From RYN-230 sp963793825 (GTDB lineage: Bacteria; Actinomycetota; Actinomycetes; Streptosporangiales; Streptosporangiaceae), in assembly GCA_963793825.1 (NCBI GenBank), contig CAWCBE010000016.1, positions 186,001 to 250,000 of the forward strand: DNA of 64,000 nucleotides. The letters are read 5' to 3'. The position numbers and the translations under genes were made by a program. The notes under the pieces are model-generated. The model had not been told where the DNA came from. It did no database searches and was given only the letters and a program-made list of their open reading frames with translations. Numbering within the stretch: the first letter of the stretch is position 1; every line of letters starts with the position of its first letter. Shown piece by piece: positions 8,153 to 16,600 of this stretch.

Positions 8153-9030
8153 GGCTGGTCGCCCCGCTTGATCGGCACCCCCACGCTGTTGCCCCACTCG
8201 GTCCAGGAGCCGTCATAATTCCGCACCTTCGGGTACCCGAGCAGGTGGTGCAGCACGAACCAGGTGTGGCTGGACCGCTCGCCGATCCGGCAGTACACGA
8301 TGACGTCGTCGTCGGTGCCCAGCCCGGCTTCCCCGCCGTAGATCGCCTCGAGTTCCTTGCGGCTGCGGAACGTCGCGTCCTCGGCGGCGGCCCGGGCCCA
8401 CGGGACGTTCCGGGCGCCGGGGATGTGGCCGCCGCGCACCGCGCCCTCCTGCGGGTAGTCCGGCATGTGCAGCAGTTCGCCGGTGTACTCGCCGGGCGAG
8501 CGGACGTCGATCATGGGCTCGCCCAGGTGCGCCCGGACCTGGGAGCGGAACGCCCGGAGACGGGAATCGTTGCGCTCGACGACCGGGTAGTCGGCCGGGG
8601 CCGGCTTCGGCGTCTCGGTGCTCAGCGGGCGCCCCTCGGCGATCCACTTGGCCCGTCCGCCGTCCAGCAGGCGGACGTCGGGGTGGCCGAACAGCGAGGA
8701 GACCCACAGGGCGTACGCCGCCCACCAGTTGTTCCGGTCGCCGTACAGCACCAGCGTGGTCTCGCGGGTGATGCCCTTCTCCGACATCAGCCGGGCGAAT
8801 CCGGCGCCGTCCACGTAGTCCCGGGTGACGGGGTCGTTCAGCTCGGTGTGCCAGTCCAGCTTGACCGCACCGGGGATGTGGCCGGTCTCGTACAGCAGCA
8901 CGTCCTCGTCGGATTCGGCCACGACCAGGCCCGGGTCGTCCAGGTGCTCCGCCAGCCAGTCCGTGCTGACCAGCATCTCCGGGTGGGCGTAGTCGGAGAA
9001 CTTCGGCGTGGAGTCAGATGGCACTGCCAC
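8149..9030 (-). CDS. sseA: Thiosulfate sulfurtransferase (SseA-type, two rhodanese domains)
   Basis: About 293 residues with an N-terminal inactive rhodanese domain (LVVAESDEDVLLYETGHIPGAVKLDW) and a C-terminal catalytic domain with the Cys loop CRIGERSSHTW (Cys about 247), the signature of mycobacterial/actinobacterial SseA. It transfers sulfane sulfur from thiosulfate or a similar donor. GTG at 9030 is chosen because AGGTGAGG sits 5 bases upstream; the longer in-frame start at 9108 has no such site. The stop overlaps sufE, so sulfur carrier and Fe-S assembly functions are probably coexpressed. Confidence 0.92.
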   Translation of the reverse strand: MAVPSDSTPKFSDYAHPEMLVSTDWLAEHLDDPGLVVAESDEDVLLYETGHIPGAVKLDWHTELNDPVTRDYVDGAGFARLMSEKGITRETTLVLYGDRNNWWAAYALWVSSLFGHPDVRLLDGGRAKWIAEGRPLSTETPKPAPADYPVVERNDSRLRAFRSQVRAHLGEPMIDVRSPGEYTGELLHMPDYPQEGAVRGGHIPGARNVPWARAAAEDATFRSRKELEAIYGGEAGLGTDDDVIVYCRIGERSSHTWFVLHHLLGYPKVRNYDGSWTEWGNSVGVPIKRGDQP

Positions 9031-9236
9031 AGTTACCTCACCTTCGTCGCGCGGCCCGCCCGCTGCGGTGCGGGCAGGAGGAATCCCCCTTGTCAGGAAC
9101 GCGGCCACCGCGCGGGGGCTTCCCCGGTGGCCCGGGTAGCCGGCCCGCGCGGCTCATGCCCGGCCCGCCCGGAACGCCCGGGTTTGCCACGCCCCGCCAC
9201 CGGTCATGCCTATAACACTGCCGCATAGGGAGGCTC

Positions 9237-10463
9237 ATGGGCGACCCAACGGCCACGCCGGCCGAGCCGGGGGCGGCCCCGGTGCGGCTGTATCAGCTGC
9301 CGATGGCCGACGACCGCACGGCCGCGTACGCGATGCTGCGCGAGGCGGGCCAGGTCGCGCCGATGTGGCCCGGCGGGTACATGCTGACGTCGGCCGCAGC
9401 CGCCGAGTTCGCGCTCAGGCGCCCGGACCTGTTCTCCTCGAAGCGGGCCTTCGATGTGGTGGGCAGCCCGCTGCCGCTGGTCCCGGTCGCCGCCGACCCG
9501 CCGGAACACGCCCGGTACCGGCGCATCCTGCAGCCGTTCTTCAGCCCGCGGGGCATCGCGCGCTGGCGGCCGGAGGTCCGGGCGCTGGCCCGCGAGCTGA
9601 TTGGCGGGATGGCCGGCCGCGGCCGCGGCGACCTGGTCGCGGAGCTGGCGGTGCCGCTGCCGGCCCAGGTTTTCCTCACCCTGTTCGGCCTTCCGCTGGC
9701 CGACCGCGACCGGCTGATCGCCTGGAAAGAGGCCCTCCTTGGTAACGGAAGGTTCGCGCCCGGTGAGCCGCCCCGGGACCGGGCCGTCCGGATGGGGGCC
9801 CAGCTGCTGGAGTACCTGGTCGGTCACGTCACCGAGCTGCGCCGCCGCACCGGCGGCGGCCCGGGCCTGCTGGGCCAGCTGCTGGCCGGCACCGGGGAGG
9901 GGCAGCTCAGTGACGAGGAGATCTACGGCCTGTCCTTCCTGTTCGTGCTGGCCGGGCTGGAGACGGTGACCTCCGCGCTGAGCACGGCGTTCGCCGCGCT
10001 GGCCAGCCGCCCGGACCTGCGGCGCCGCCTGGCCGCCGACCCCGGGGCGATCCCGGCCGCGGTGGAGGAACTGCTCCGCTTCGACGGCCCGCTGGTCTTC
10101 GTGCCCCGGGTGGCCACCCGGGATGTCGAGGTGGCCGGCCAGCTGATCCCGGCCGGGTGCACGGTGCACATCGGGCTGGCCGCCGCAGACCGGGACCCCG
10201 GCGAGCACCCGGATCCCGACGTGATCGATTTCGGCCGGGCCGAGCGCAGCCTGGCATTCGGCAGCGGCCCGCACCGCTGCCTCGGCTCGCACCTGGCCCG
10301 GATGGAGATGCGGGTCGCCCTGGAGGAATGGCACACCCGGATCCCGGAGTATGAGATCGCGCCCGGGCACGAGCCACGGGCCAGCTGGCCCGCCGGCCTG
10401 GTCGGCCTGCCCGAGCTGCCGCTCGTCTTCCCGCCCGCCCCGACCTCACCCCCGGATCAGTGA
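9237..10463 (+). CDS. Cytochrome P450
   Basis: A 408-residue class I bacterial P450. Visible are the I-helix oxygen-activation segment FVLAGLETVTS, the K-helix ExxR in VEELLRFDGP, and the heme loop FGSGPHRCLG (Cys about 348), all intact. The start at ATG 9237 has GGGAGG four bases upstream; TATAAC at 9211 could serve as a -10 element. No ferredoxin or ferredoxin reductase gene is adjacent and no biosynthetic cluster surrounds it, so the substrate is unknown. It faces a convergent FAD oxidoreductase. Confidence 0.93.
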   Translation: MGDPTATPAEPGAAPVRLYQLPMADDRTAAYAMLREAGQVAPMWPGGYMLTSAAAAEFALRRPDLFSSKRAFDVVGSPLPLVPVAADPPEHARYRRILQPFFSPRGIARWRPEVRALARELIGGMAGRGRGDLVAELAVPLPAQVFLTLFGLPLADRDRLIAWKEALLGNGRFAPGEPPRDRAVRMGAQLLEYLVGHVTELRRRTGGGPGLLGQLLAGTGEGQLSDEEIYGLSFLFVLAGLETVTSALSTAFAALASRPDLRRRLAADPGAIPAAVEELLRFDGPLVFVPRVATRDVEVAGQLIPAGCTVHIGLAAADRDPGEHPDPDVIDFGRAERSLAFGSGPHRCLGSHLARMEMRVALEEWHTRIPEYEIAPGHEPRASWPAGLVGLPELPLVFPPAPTSPPDQ

Positions 10464-10620
10464 AACTCACCCCCCACGGCCCACCCTCCCCGGCCCGCCC
10501 CCCGCAGGCGACTTAGCACTCATCGTTGACGGACATATCGGTCGAATGCCGACACTGATTGTGAATCTGGAGTGCGAAGTGGGCTCGGGAGCGGCCGGAC
10601 CGCGTCGCGTGGGGCGGGGG

Positions 10621-10659
10621 TGGCGGGGTCAGGTGGCGGGGTCAGGTGGCGGGGTCAGG
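10621..10659. repeat. Three perfect 13-bp tandem repeats
   Basis: TGGCGGGGTCAGG occurs three times in a row (10621, 10634, 10647). The third copy contains the stop codon of the leftward FAD oxidoreductase gene. Copy number may vary between strains; no function is evident. Confidence 0.8.
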
Positions 10660-11908
10660 CGGCGCGGCGGAGGGTGGCGTCGGCCAGGACCTCGCGGGCG
10701 GCGCGGGCCCCGGAGGCCAGCGCGCCCTGCACCGAGCCGGTCGCCCGGTGGTCCCCGCAGACGTAGCGGCCGGGACCGACCCGGGCCGGCTGGCTCAGCG
10801 GGTGCGGCGCCGGCATGGGGGGCAGCGCGCCCTCGACCGTGTAGCTGGCCAGGTGCTCCCAGTCGGCGGTGTCCGCCTGGTACAGCCCGGCCAGGCGGGC
10901 CCGGACGGCCGCCTCACCCCCGGCGGGCCCGTGGCCCAGCGCCGAGGTGGAGATCAGCGCGCGGCCGTCCCCGCCGTACCCGCGGGAGACTTCGGTGAGC
11001 ACGCAGCTGTTCAGCACGGCCCGACCGGTGTCCACCAGCAGGGTCGGCTCGGCCAGCGGGCTGGACGGCGCGGCGTGATAGTAGGTGGTGACGGTCCGGG
11101 TGGCGGGCACGCCGAGGCCGGGCAGCAGGGCCCCGGCCCCGGCGGCCCCGGTGGCCACGACGATCGCGTCGGCGGGCAGTTCGGTGCCGTCCGCCAGCAG
11201 CACGCCGTCATCGGTGAGGCTGGCGGCCGGGGTGCCGAGCCGGACGGTCCCGGCCGGGAGGGCGGTGGCCAGCTGCTCGGGCACCACCTGGATGCCCTGC
11301 CGGGGCAGGCACAGTGTGCCGCGCAGCATGCTGCGCCAGACCAGGTGGAAGAACCGGCTGGACGTCTCCAGCTGGTCCTCGAGGAACACGCCGGCCAGGA
11401 ACGGGCGGAACAGCAGTTCGGTCAGCTCCCCCGGGATGCCCGCGTCGGCCAGCGCGGCCAGCGTGCTCTCGTCCCGGCCGCGCTTGATCAGGCGGGCCGG
11501 GAGCAGCATGTCCCGGGCGCTGAGCAGGGTAAGCGCGGCCAGGCCGCCCGGGCCGGCTAGCCTGCCCCGCAGCACATCGGCCAGCTGGCCCGGCTGCCGG
11601 GTCGGGTCGGTGAACCGGATCCGGCCCTCCGGCGTATGCAGCACTACCCCCGGGGTGAACGGGCACAGGCGCAGCGCGCGCAGGTCGAGCCGCCGCTGCA
11701 CCTGGGGATAGGAGGTGTTGAACACCTGGAAGCCACGGTCCAGCCGGAAGCCGGCCGCCGTCGTATCGGTGCGCATCCGCCCGCCGACGGCGTTCCCGGC
11801 CTCCAGGACGGTGACCGCCGCTCCGGCGGTGGCCAGGTCCGCGGCGCACGCCAGCCCGGCCATCCCGGCCCCGATGACCACGGCCCGCAGGCCCTCACGG
11901 TTCGGCAT
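10655..11908 (-). CDS. FAD-dependent amine oxidase/phytoene desaturase-like oxidoreductase
   Basis: A 417-residue flavoprotein. The N-terminal Rossmann dinucleotide motif is VVIGAGMAGLACAADLATAG, followed by LEAGNAVGGRMRT, typical of the protoporphyrinogen oxidase / amine oxidase / carotenoid desaturase superfamily. The C-terminal FAD contact is YVCGDHRATGSVQGALASG. Substrate is not evident; neighbours (YCII protein, MerR regulator) do not help and no carotenoid genes are seen. ATG at 11908. Confidence 0.88.
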   Translation of the reverse strand: MPNREGLRAVVIGAGMAGLACAADLATAGAAVTVLEAGNAVGGRMRTDTTAAGFRLDRGFQVFNTSYPQVQRRLDLRALRLCPFTPGVVLHTPEGRIRFTDPTRQPGQLADVLRGRLAGPGGLAALTLLSARDMLLPARLIKRGRDESTLAALADAGIPGELTELLFRPFLAGVFLEDQLETSSRFFHLVWRSMLRGTLCLPRQGIQVVPEQLATALPAGTVRLGTPAASLTDDGVLLADGTELPADAIVVATGAAGAGALLPGLGVPATRTVTTYYHAAPSSPLAEPTLLVDTGRAVLNSCVLTEVSRGYGGDGRALISTSALGHGPAGGEAAVRARLAGLYQADTADWEHLASYTVEGALPPMPAPHPLSQPARVGPGRYVCGDHRATGSVQGALASGARAAREVLADATLRRAA

Positions 11909-11964
11909 CAGTGTGATCCCCCCTGCCCTGCCGCGTCCGGGCCGGTGCCACCCGGCCGGTGACG

Positions 11965-12234
11965 TCAGCCCAGGGCTTCGTTCCAGTCACGGATCTGCCG
12001 GCTGCGGACCACCCCGTCGCGGACGAAGGGGTCCCCGGCGGTGAACTCCTCGGCGGTGTCCCTGGTGCGGAACACCGCCATCGATCCTTCGCGGTGCGGG
12101 TCGCCGAACGCGCCGATCAGCAGCAGGTCCCCGTGGGCGTGGAAGCTCTCGTCCCAGGCCTGGTGGGCGGGGAAATGCGGTGGTGCCTGGCTGGCGACGT
12201 CCTCCGCCGACTCGTCGAAGACCACGTACTTCAT
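11965..12234 (-). CDS. YCII-related domain protein
   Basis: An 89-residue small protein matching the YciI-like family: MKYVVFDES, then PAHQAWDESFHAHGDLLLIGAFGD and an end of the type DPFVRDGVVRSRQIRDWNEALG, with the conserved His and Asp. These ferredoxin-like-fold proteins may act as small enzymes or transcription accessory factors; the exact role is unknown. The ATG at 12234 was chosen because family similarity starts there; a longer open frame upstream has no resemblance. Confidence 0.88.
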   Translation of the reverse strand: MKYVVFDESAEDVASQAPPHFPAHQAWDESFHAHGDLLLIGAFGDPHREGSMAVFRTRDTAEEFTAGDPFVRDGVVRSRQIRDWNEALG

Positions 12235-12284
12235 GGGCTCAGCCTTCCACACGGGAGCCTCCCGCGCGGGTGCCGGCGGGGCCG

Positions 12285-13073
12285 CTAGCCCTGGCCGGCC
12301 CGGCCGCCGGCCCGGTCCGCGTTGGCCAGGATCGCGTCGTGCACGTACCCGGAGAAGCCGGGGGCGATCTCGTCCCAGGGGGCGGTGTAGCGGGGATCGG
12401 CCACGTACATCTCGGCCAGGCCGCGGTGTCTCCCGTAGCCGCAGTCGTAAAACCAGCGGGAGATGTGCTGCCGGTGCGTCTCGGCCAGGTCCATCGCCAC
12501 TGTCCCGGTGGCTGGCTCGCCGGCCCGCATCGCGTCGGCGAACCCGCGGATGCTGGCGTCCGCCTCGCCCTTGATCGTGATCCAGTCCTCCTTGGTGTAG
12601 GCCGCGTTGCGCCGCTGCGATTCCTGCCACGCCTCCGTGTCGCCCCAGCGCTGCCAGGCCTCCTCCGCGCGCTCGTCCATCTGGTCCGTGCCGAAGATCT
12701 CGAATTGCTCCTCGGGGGTCAGGGCCATGCCCATCTTCCGTGCCTCCATCTCCTTTTCCAGGGCGCGCAGCAGGGCGCTGGTGCGGGCCGCCCGCTCGCG
12801 CAGCAGCCGGTGCTGCCGGCGCAGGTGGTCGTCGGCCCCGGCGGCCGGGTCGGCCAGGATCTCCGCGATCTCATCCAGCCCGAAGCCCAGTTCCCGGTAG
12901 AACAGCACCTGCCGGAGCCGGAGCAGGTCCGCCTCCCGGTACAGCCGGTAGCCGGACGGGCTGCGGGCGCCCGGCGACAGCAGCCCGACGCTGTCGTAGT
13001 GGTGCAGGGTGCGCACCGACACGCCGGACAGCCGGGCCACCTCGCCGACCGTGTACTCGTCCACGGGGACCAC
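12285..13073 (-). CDS. MerR-family regulator with TipAS-type C-terminal domain
   Basis: About 262 residues. The N-terminal winged helix is YTVGEVARLSGVSVRTLHHYDSVGLLSP followed by GYRLYREADLLRLRQVLFYRELGFGLDEI. A dimerization coiled coil follows, and then a TipAS-like antibiotic-sensing domain from about residue 115 (LTPEEQFEIFG, WQRWGDTEAWQESQRR, HRQHISRWFYDCGYGRHRGLAEMYVADPRY). TipAL proteins bind thiopeptides and other drugs through TipAS and activate their own promoter. Starts GTG 13073 or GTG 13064; the promoter described next would produce a nearly leaderless mRNA. Confidence 0.92.
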   Translation of the reverse strand: MVPVDEYTVGEVARLSGVSVRTLHHYDSVGLLSPGARSPSGYRLYREADLLRLRQVLFYRELGFGLDEIAEILADPAAGADDHLRRQHRLLRERAARTSALLRALEKEMEARKMGMALTPEEQFEIFGTDQMDERAEEAWQRWGDTEAWQESQRRNAAYTKEDWITIKGEADASIRGFADAMRAGEPATGTVAMDLAETHRQHISRWFYDCGYGRHRGLAEMYVADPRYTAPWDEIAPGFSGYVHDAILANADRAGGRAGQG

Positions 13074-13102
13074 TGTGCGCCCTCACGCCGCGTGAGGGTC
13101 AA
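13064..13102 (-). promoter_or_regulatory. TipA-type autoregulated promoter with palindromic spacer
   Basis: Read on the minus strand: -35 TTGACC (13097-13102), a 19-bp spacer carrying the perfect palindrome CCTCACG-CGG-CGTGAGG (13081-13097), then a -10-like CACAGT just before the start codons. The overlong 19-bp spacer with an internal operator is the classic MerR-family arrangement. The sequence closely resembles the known tipA promoter palindrome. Confidence 0.75.
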
Positions 13103-13106
13103 GCCG

Positions 13107-13499
13107 TTACCGGAGGTCGTGCCCGGTGGTGCTGTCCACGTGCCCGGGGATGTCCCCCTCGTGACGGTCGCCGGTCGTGGAGGTGCCCGACGGCTCGAAC
13201 ATGAGGATCGAGCCGCCCGGGGACGACGGCTTGTGCTCCGTGCCCCTGGGCACCACGAACGTGTCGCCCCGGGTGAGGGTCACGGTGCGCACGCCGCCGT
13301 CACCATCCCGCAGTGACACGTCGAAGCGCCCGTCCAGGACCAGGAAGAACTCGTCGGTGTCCTCGTGCACGTGCCAGACGTGCTCGCCGCGGGCATGCGC
13401 GATCCGGACGTCGTAGTCATTCATCCGGGCCACGATGCGCGGGCTGTAGACGTCGTCGAACGAGGCCAGGGCGGCGCTCAGGTTCACCGGTTCGGTCAT
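13107..13499 (-). CDS. Cupin-domain protein
   Basis: A 130-residue single-domain cupin. Metal-binding motif 1 is visible as HVWHVHEDTDEFFLVLDG and motif 2 as GDTFVVPRGTEHKP. The end (GTSTTGDRHEGDIPGHVDSTTG) matches a common family of small cupins sometimes annotated as mannose-6-phosphate isomerase-like; no isomerase activity should be assumed. ATG at 13499 is used because family similarity begins there. Divergent from the LysR gene, 120 bp away, which may regulate it. Confidence 0.85.
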   Translation of the reverse strand: MTEPVNLSAALASFDDVYSPRIVARMNDYDVRIAHARGEHVWHVHEDTDEFFLVLDGRFDVSLRDGDGGVRTVTLTRGDTFVVPRGTEHKPSSPGGSILMFEPSGTSTTGDRHEGDIPGHVDSTTGHDLR

Positions 13500-13619
13500 G
13501 GGGCCCACGCTATGCCGTGGTGCGCCGGCCCTCCAGGTCCCGGGACCGGGCCGGGCGGTGGCGGGAACCATGCGTTAAGGAAATGGAAGGGTATTGACCC
13601 ATGATCTACGCTCATCGAT

Positions 13620-14555
13620 GTGGATACCGATGCGCTGCGCTGGTTCCAGCAGGTCGCCGACGGCACCACGGTGACCGAGGTGAGCGAGCTGGAACCGGTC
13701 ACCCAGTCGGGCGTGTCCCGCGCGCTGGCCCGGCTGGAGGCGCAGGTGGGCACCCCGCTGCTGCGCCGGCACGGACGCGTGCTGCGGCTGACGCACGCCG
13801 GGGCGGTGTTCAAGCGGCACGTGGACGCACTGCTGCACCAGCTGGACGACGGCATCGCGGCGGTGAACGAGCTGATCGAGCCGGACACCGGCACGGTGGC
13901 GCTCGCCTTCCAGCACTCGCTGGGCACCTGGCTGGTGCCCAACCTGGTGCGCAGCTTCCTGAGGGCGCACCCGCAGGTCCGGTTCCAGCTGACCCAGGTG
14001 CACGATGAGGTCCAGTCCGCGGCGCTCGACGGCGGCCGGGCCGACCTGGAGATCGGCACCCGCCGGGGCCGCAGCGCGGGCATCCGCACCCGGCTGATCG
14101 CGCTCGAGCCGCTCCGGCTGACGCTTCGCCCCGATCACCCGCTGGCGGCCCGGCCAGAGATCGGCCTGGCCGAGGCGGCTGAGGAGCCGTTCGTCAGCCT
14201 GCGGCCGACGTCCGCGCTGCGCAAGCTGAGCGATGAGCTGTGCGAGCGGGCGGGCTTCCGCCCCGAGGTGGTGTTCGAGGGCGACGATCTGTCCACCGTG
14301 CGCGGGTTCGTCGCGGCGGGCCTCGGGGTGGCGATCGTGCCGGCGCCTCGTGCCGGGTCCCCGGAGGCCGCGGCCGGCCCGCTGGCCTACTGCGCGCTCA
14401 GCGACCCGGGCGCCGTCCGGGAACTCTGCCTGACCTGGTCCGCGGAGCGGCGGCTGCTGCCGGCCGCCGAGCTGTTCCGGCGGCATGTCATCCGCCGGAC
14501 CAGCACCGGCCGGGTGCCCGCCCTGTCCCCGGTCATCCGGGTCACGGATTCCTGA
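13620..14555 (+). CDS. LysR-family transcriptional regulator
   Basis: A 311-residue LysR protein from a GTG at 13620: DALRWFQQVADGTTVTEVSELEPVTQSGVSRALARLEAQVGTPLL is the winged helix, and residues from about 90 form the effector domain (GTVALAFQHSLGTWLVPNLVRSFLRAHP). No purine-rich ribosome binding site precedes the GTG, so the message may be leaderless. Ligand unknown. It is divergent from the cupin gene, the usual target position for a LysR protein. Confidence 0.92.
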   Translation: MDTDALRWFQQVADGTTVTEVSELEPVTQSGVSRALARLEAQVGTPLLRRHGRVLRLTHAGAVFKRHVDALLHQLDDGIAAVNELIEPDTGTVALAFQHSLGTWLVPNLVRSFLRAHPQVRFQLTQVHDEVQSAALDGGRADLEIGTRRGRSAGIRTRLIALEPLRLTLRPDHPLAARPEIGLAEAAEEPFVSLRPTSALRKLSDELCERAGFRPEVVFEGDDLSTVRGFVAAGLGVAIVPAPRAGSPEAAAGPLAYCALSDPGAVRELCLTWSAERRLLPAAELFRRHVIRRTSTGRVPALSPVIRVTDS

Positions 14556-14621
14556 GCCAGCTTCCCGGCCGTGGTGCACGGAGGCAACCGGGCGGGCGCA
14601 CGGGCCGGCCGGGCCGACGGC

Positions 14622-15015
14622 CTACAGGGACGTGAGGAAGTCGATCAGGCCCGGGAAGGAGTGCCCGGGATCATCGAACTGCGACAGGTGGCTGCCGTCG
14701 GGGCAGTGCAGGTAACGGCCCTGCGGCAGCTGCCCCGCCATCCAGCGCAGGTGGCCAGGGTCCATCGTGGTCGTAGTGGTAGTACTCGATGCCGGCCCGG
14801 GGGAACCAGGTATCGAAGCTCTCGTAGAGCTCACTGGTGGCGCCCGGGCCGCCGTGCAGCAGCACCTTGAGGCGGGGGTTGTGCCCGGTCCGCCTGGTCC
14901 AGATGCGGATCTCGCCGCGGGGCGTGCTGACCGGGATCATCCGTGAGCCGCCGGAGATGGCATCGCGCGGGTCCCAGGCCGTGGTGTCGAAGTACGAGGC
15001 GAGCGGATTGTCCAT
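14622..15015 (-). pseudogene. Proline iminopeptidase remnant with internal deletion
   Basis: The first about 85 codons (from ATG 15015) match the N-terminus of proline-specific peptidases: TPRGEIRIWTRRTGHNPRLK, the oxyanion segment LLHGGPGATSELYESFDTWF and AGIEYYHYD. The next family-like sequence, in a different frame, is the extreme C-terminus MDPGHLRWMAGQLPQGRYLH then CPDGSHLSQFDD and FPGLIDFLTSL, with the catalytic His in GSHLS. Everything between, including the nucleophile elbow GxSxG and the cap domain (about 190 codons), is gone. The join is near 14770-14790. Such proteins are normally about 290-310 residues, so this is a non-functional remnant. Confidence 0.85.
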
Positions 15016-15083
15016 GGGGACAAGGTCGCTCCCGGGCCCGGGAGCTGGGCCGCCCTGGCACCCAGAACCGTGGGCCCTAGAAA

Positions 15084-15123
15084 CGGCGGTGGCCGGGCTG
15101 CTCGCGCAGCCCGGCCACCGCCG
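15084..15123 (-). terminator. Strong hairpin terminator after the HAF-repeat gene
   Basis: A perfect 18-bp stem (left arm CGGCGGTGGCCGGGCTGC, 15084-15101; right arm 15106-15123) with the 4-base loop TCGC. It lies about 35 bp past the stop of the leftward secreted-protein gene. There is no U-tract, as is usual for actinomycete terminators. Confidence 0.85.
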
Positions 15124-15157
15124 GCGGGTCGTTCCGCGACCTGGGGTCGCTCAGCGG

Positions 15158-16255
15158 CTAGAAGTGCGTCGGCCCGGCTCCGGCCGGCGCCGTCGCTGGC
15201 GTGGTCGGCTGGACCGGGGTCAGGCCAGGCGCGAGCGGCGCGCGGACGTGGTGCCGGGACACCAGCAGGCCGTCGGTGTTCCCGGCCGCGTCGGTGTAGA
15301 AGCCGACCAGGTCACCGGCGTTGTTGATGCCGTTCAGCGTGGTGGCACCGGAGCCCTGCGGGTCGTTGATGGTAGCGAACCCGTGGCGCCAGGGCACCCA
15401 GACGAACCCGAAGGTCTTGGCCGAGTTGCCCGACCCCACCATGTAGGTGCCGACGACCTCGCGCTGGTCGTTGATGCCAAACGCCATCGTCGAGGACGCA
15501 CCCGGGACGCTCAGCCGGACCAGGTTGCCGTCCCGCTCGCGCAGGAACCCGTGGACGGTCCCGTGGCGGCCGGTGTAGAAGCCGACGATGTCACCGCGGT
15601 TGTTGATGCCGGAGGCTGTCACGCTGCTGGCATGCGGCACCCGGACACGGGCGAACCAGTGACCCGGGATGCTGTAGACGTAGCCGTGATCGTTGCCCGC
15701 GGCGTCGGCGTAGAAGCCCACCGCCACGTCACTGTCGTTGACCCCGAGCAGCTGGTTGACCGGCGGCTTGGCATTGTTCGCGGTCGGGAAGTTGACGTTG
15801 TGGAAACGGCCATGCCAGGTGTAGAAACCGAAGTTATTGTTCATCTGGTTAGCCGTGTTCTGGCCGGACCAGAAACCGACCGTGACGCCGGTGTCGTTGA
15901 CCCCGATGACCTGGGTCTGGACTGCCGTCGGCACATTCTCGTTGACGAAGAACGAGAAGTGATGGGCCAGTTTCAGCTGGTAACCCTTGTTCGGGTGGCC
16001 CTGCGCGCCGGACCCGAAGTACCCGACGATCTTGCCGTTGTTGTTGATGCCCAGCAGCTGGTTGAAGGTAGGGTCGTTCTGGTTATCGATCTTGTTGAAT
16101 GACCAGCGAGAACCCATGTGCCAGCTATGTGCCTGCGAAGAGTCCGCGGAGAGGCTGATCGATCCCGGGCTGCTGGTGGCGGCCAGGCCGCCCACAATTC
16201 CGCCCGCGGCGACGGCGGCTATCCCGAGTGCCGCAACGACTGCCCGTCGGCTCAT
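15158..16255 (-). CDS. Secreted HAF-repeat protein
   Basis: A 365-residue exported protein. The N-terminus MSRRAVVAALGIAAVAAGG is a signal peptide, and the twin arginines suggest Tat but could be Sec. The mature part contains at least six repeats of the form GINNxGxIVGxYxxxxGxxHG (for example LLGINNNGKIVGYFGSG, ASGINNRGDIVGFYTG, LNGINNAGDLVGFYTDAAGN), the extracellular HAF repeat, probably a beta-propeller. Function unknown. The tail is Pro/Thr/Ala-rich. Its codons include more AAC/AAT-rich stretches than its neighbours because of the Asn-rich repeats. Transcription likely ends at the hairpin at 15084-15123. Confidence 0.85.
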   Translation of the reverse strand: MSRRAVVAALGIAAVAAGGIVGGLAATSSPGSISLSADSSQAHSWHMGSRWSFNKIDNQNDPTFNQLLGINNNGKIVGYFGSGAQGHPNKGYQLKLAHHFSFFVNENVPTAVQTQVIGVNDTGVTVGFWSGQNTANQMNNNFGFYTWHGRFHNVNFPTANNAKPPVNQLLGVNDSDVAVGFYADAAGNDHGYVYSIPGHWFARVRVPHASSVTASGINNRGDIVGFYTGRHGTVHGFLRERDGNLVRLSVPGASSTMAFGINDQREVVGTYMVGSGNSAKTFGFVWVPWRHGFATINDPQGSGATTLNGINNAGDLVGFYTDAAGNTDGLLVSRHHVRAPLAPGLTPVQPTTPATAPAGAGPTHF

Positions 16256-16600
16256 GCTGGATGCACCATTCTGGGCTGCTGCCCGGTCGAGTTGTCCCGG
16301 TCGTATCGTGTCCTCACGAAAGATCCCTTTCCGCGCCTGCGATCACGGCATGTGGAACTGATTGCGGGGACGACGCTAGCCGTGTGCCGGGCGAATCTGG
16401 GGCGAGTCGGGGCCGGGGTCCGCAGACCGTAATATTCGCGCCCCCCGGCGCCCCGCCCGCCGCGGCCAGGGCGGCCCCCGGCAAATCAGGTGGAGTCAAG
16501 CGGGCCTAGCTGGGCAGCGGATATGCCGGTGGGGGCGCCGCAGGGCACGAGCGCAGGGCCGTGCGGCCGTCCCCGACGAGACCAAGTGAAGGGACGCACC
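16256..16600. other. Divergent intergenic region, HAF gene / PfpI gene
   Basis: A 345-bp gap between divergently transcribed genes. No convincing reading frame, structured RNA or repeat is seen. The part from 16310 to 16370 is relatively AT-rich and is the likely promoter zone of the leftward gene. GAAGGGA at about 16588-16594 is the ribosome binding site of the rightward gene. Confidence 0.5.

Noticed and set aside
9237..14555. P450, FAD oxidoreductase and regulators considered as part of a biosynthetic cluster
   Set aside because: No core biosynthetic enzyme (PKS, NRPS, terpene synthase) is present in the window and strands alternate without operon structure.
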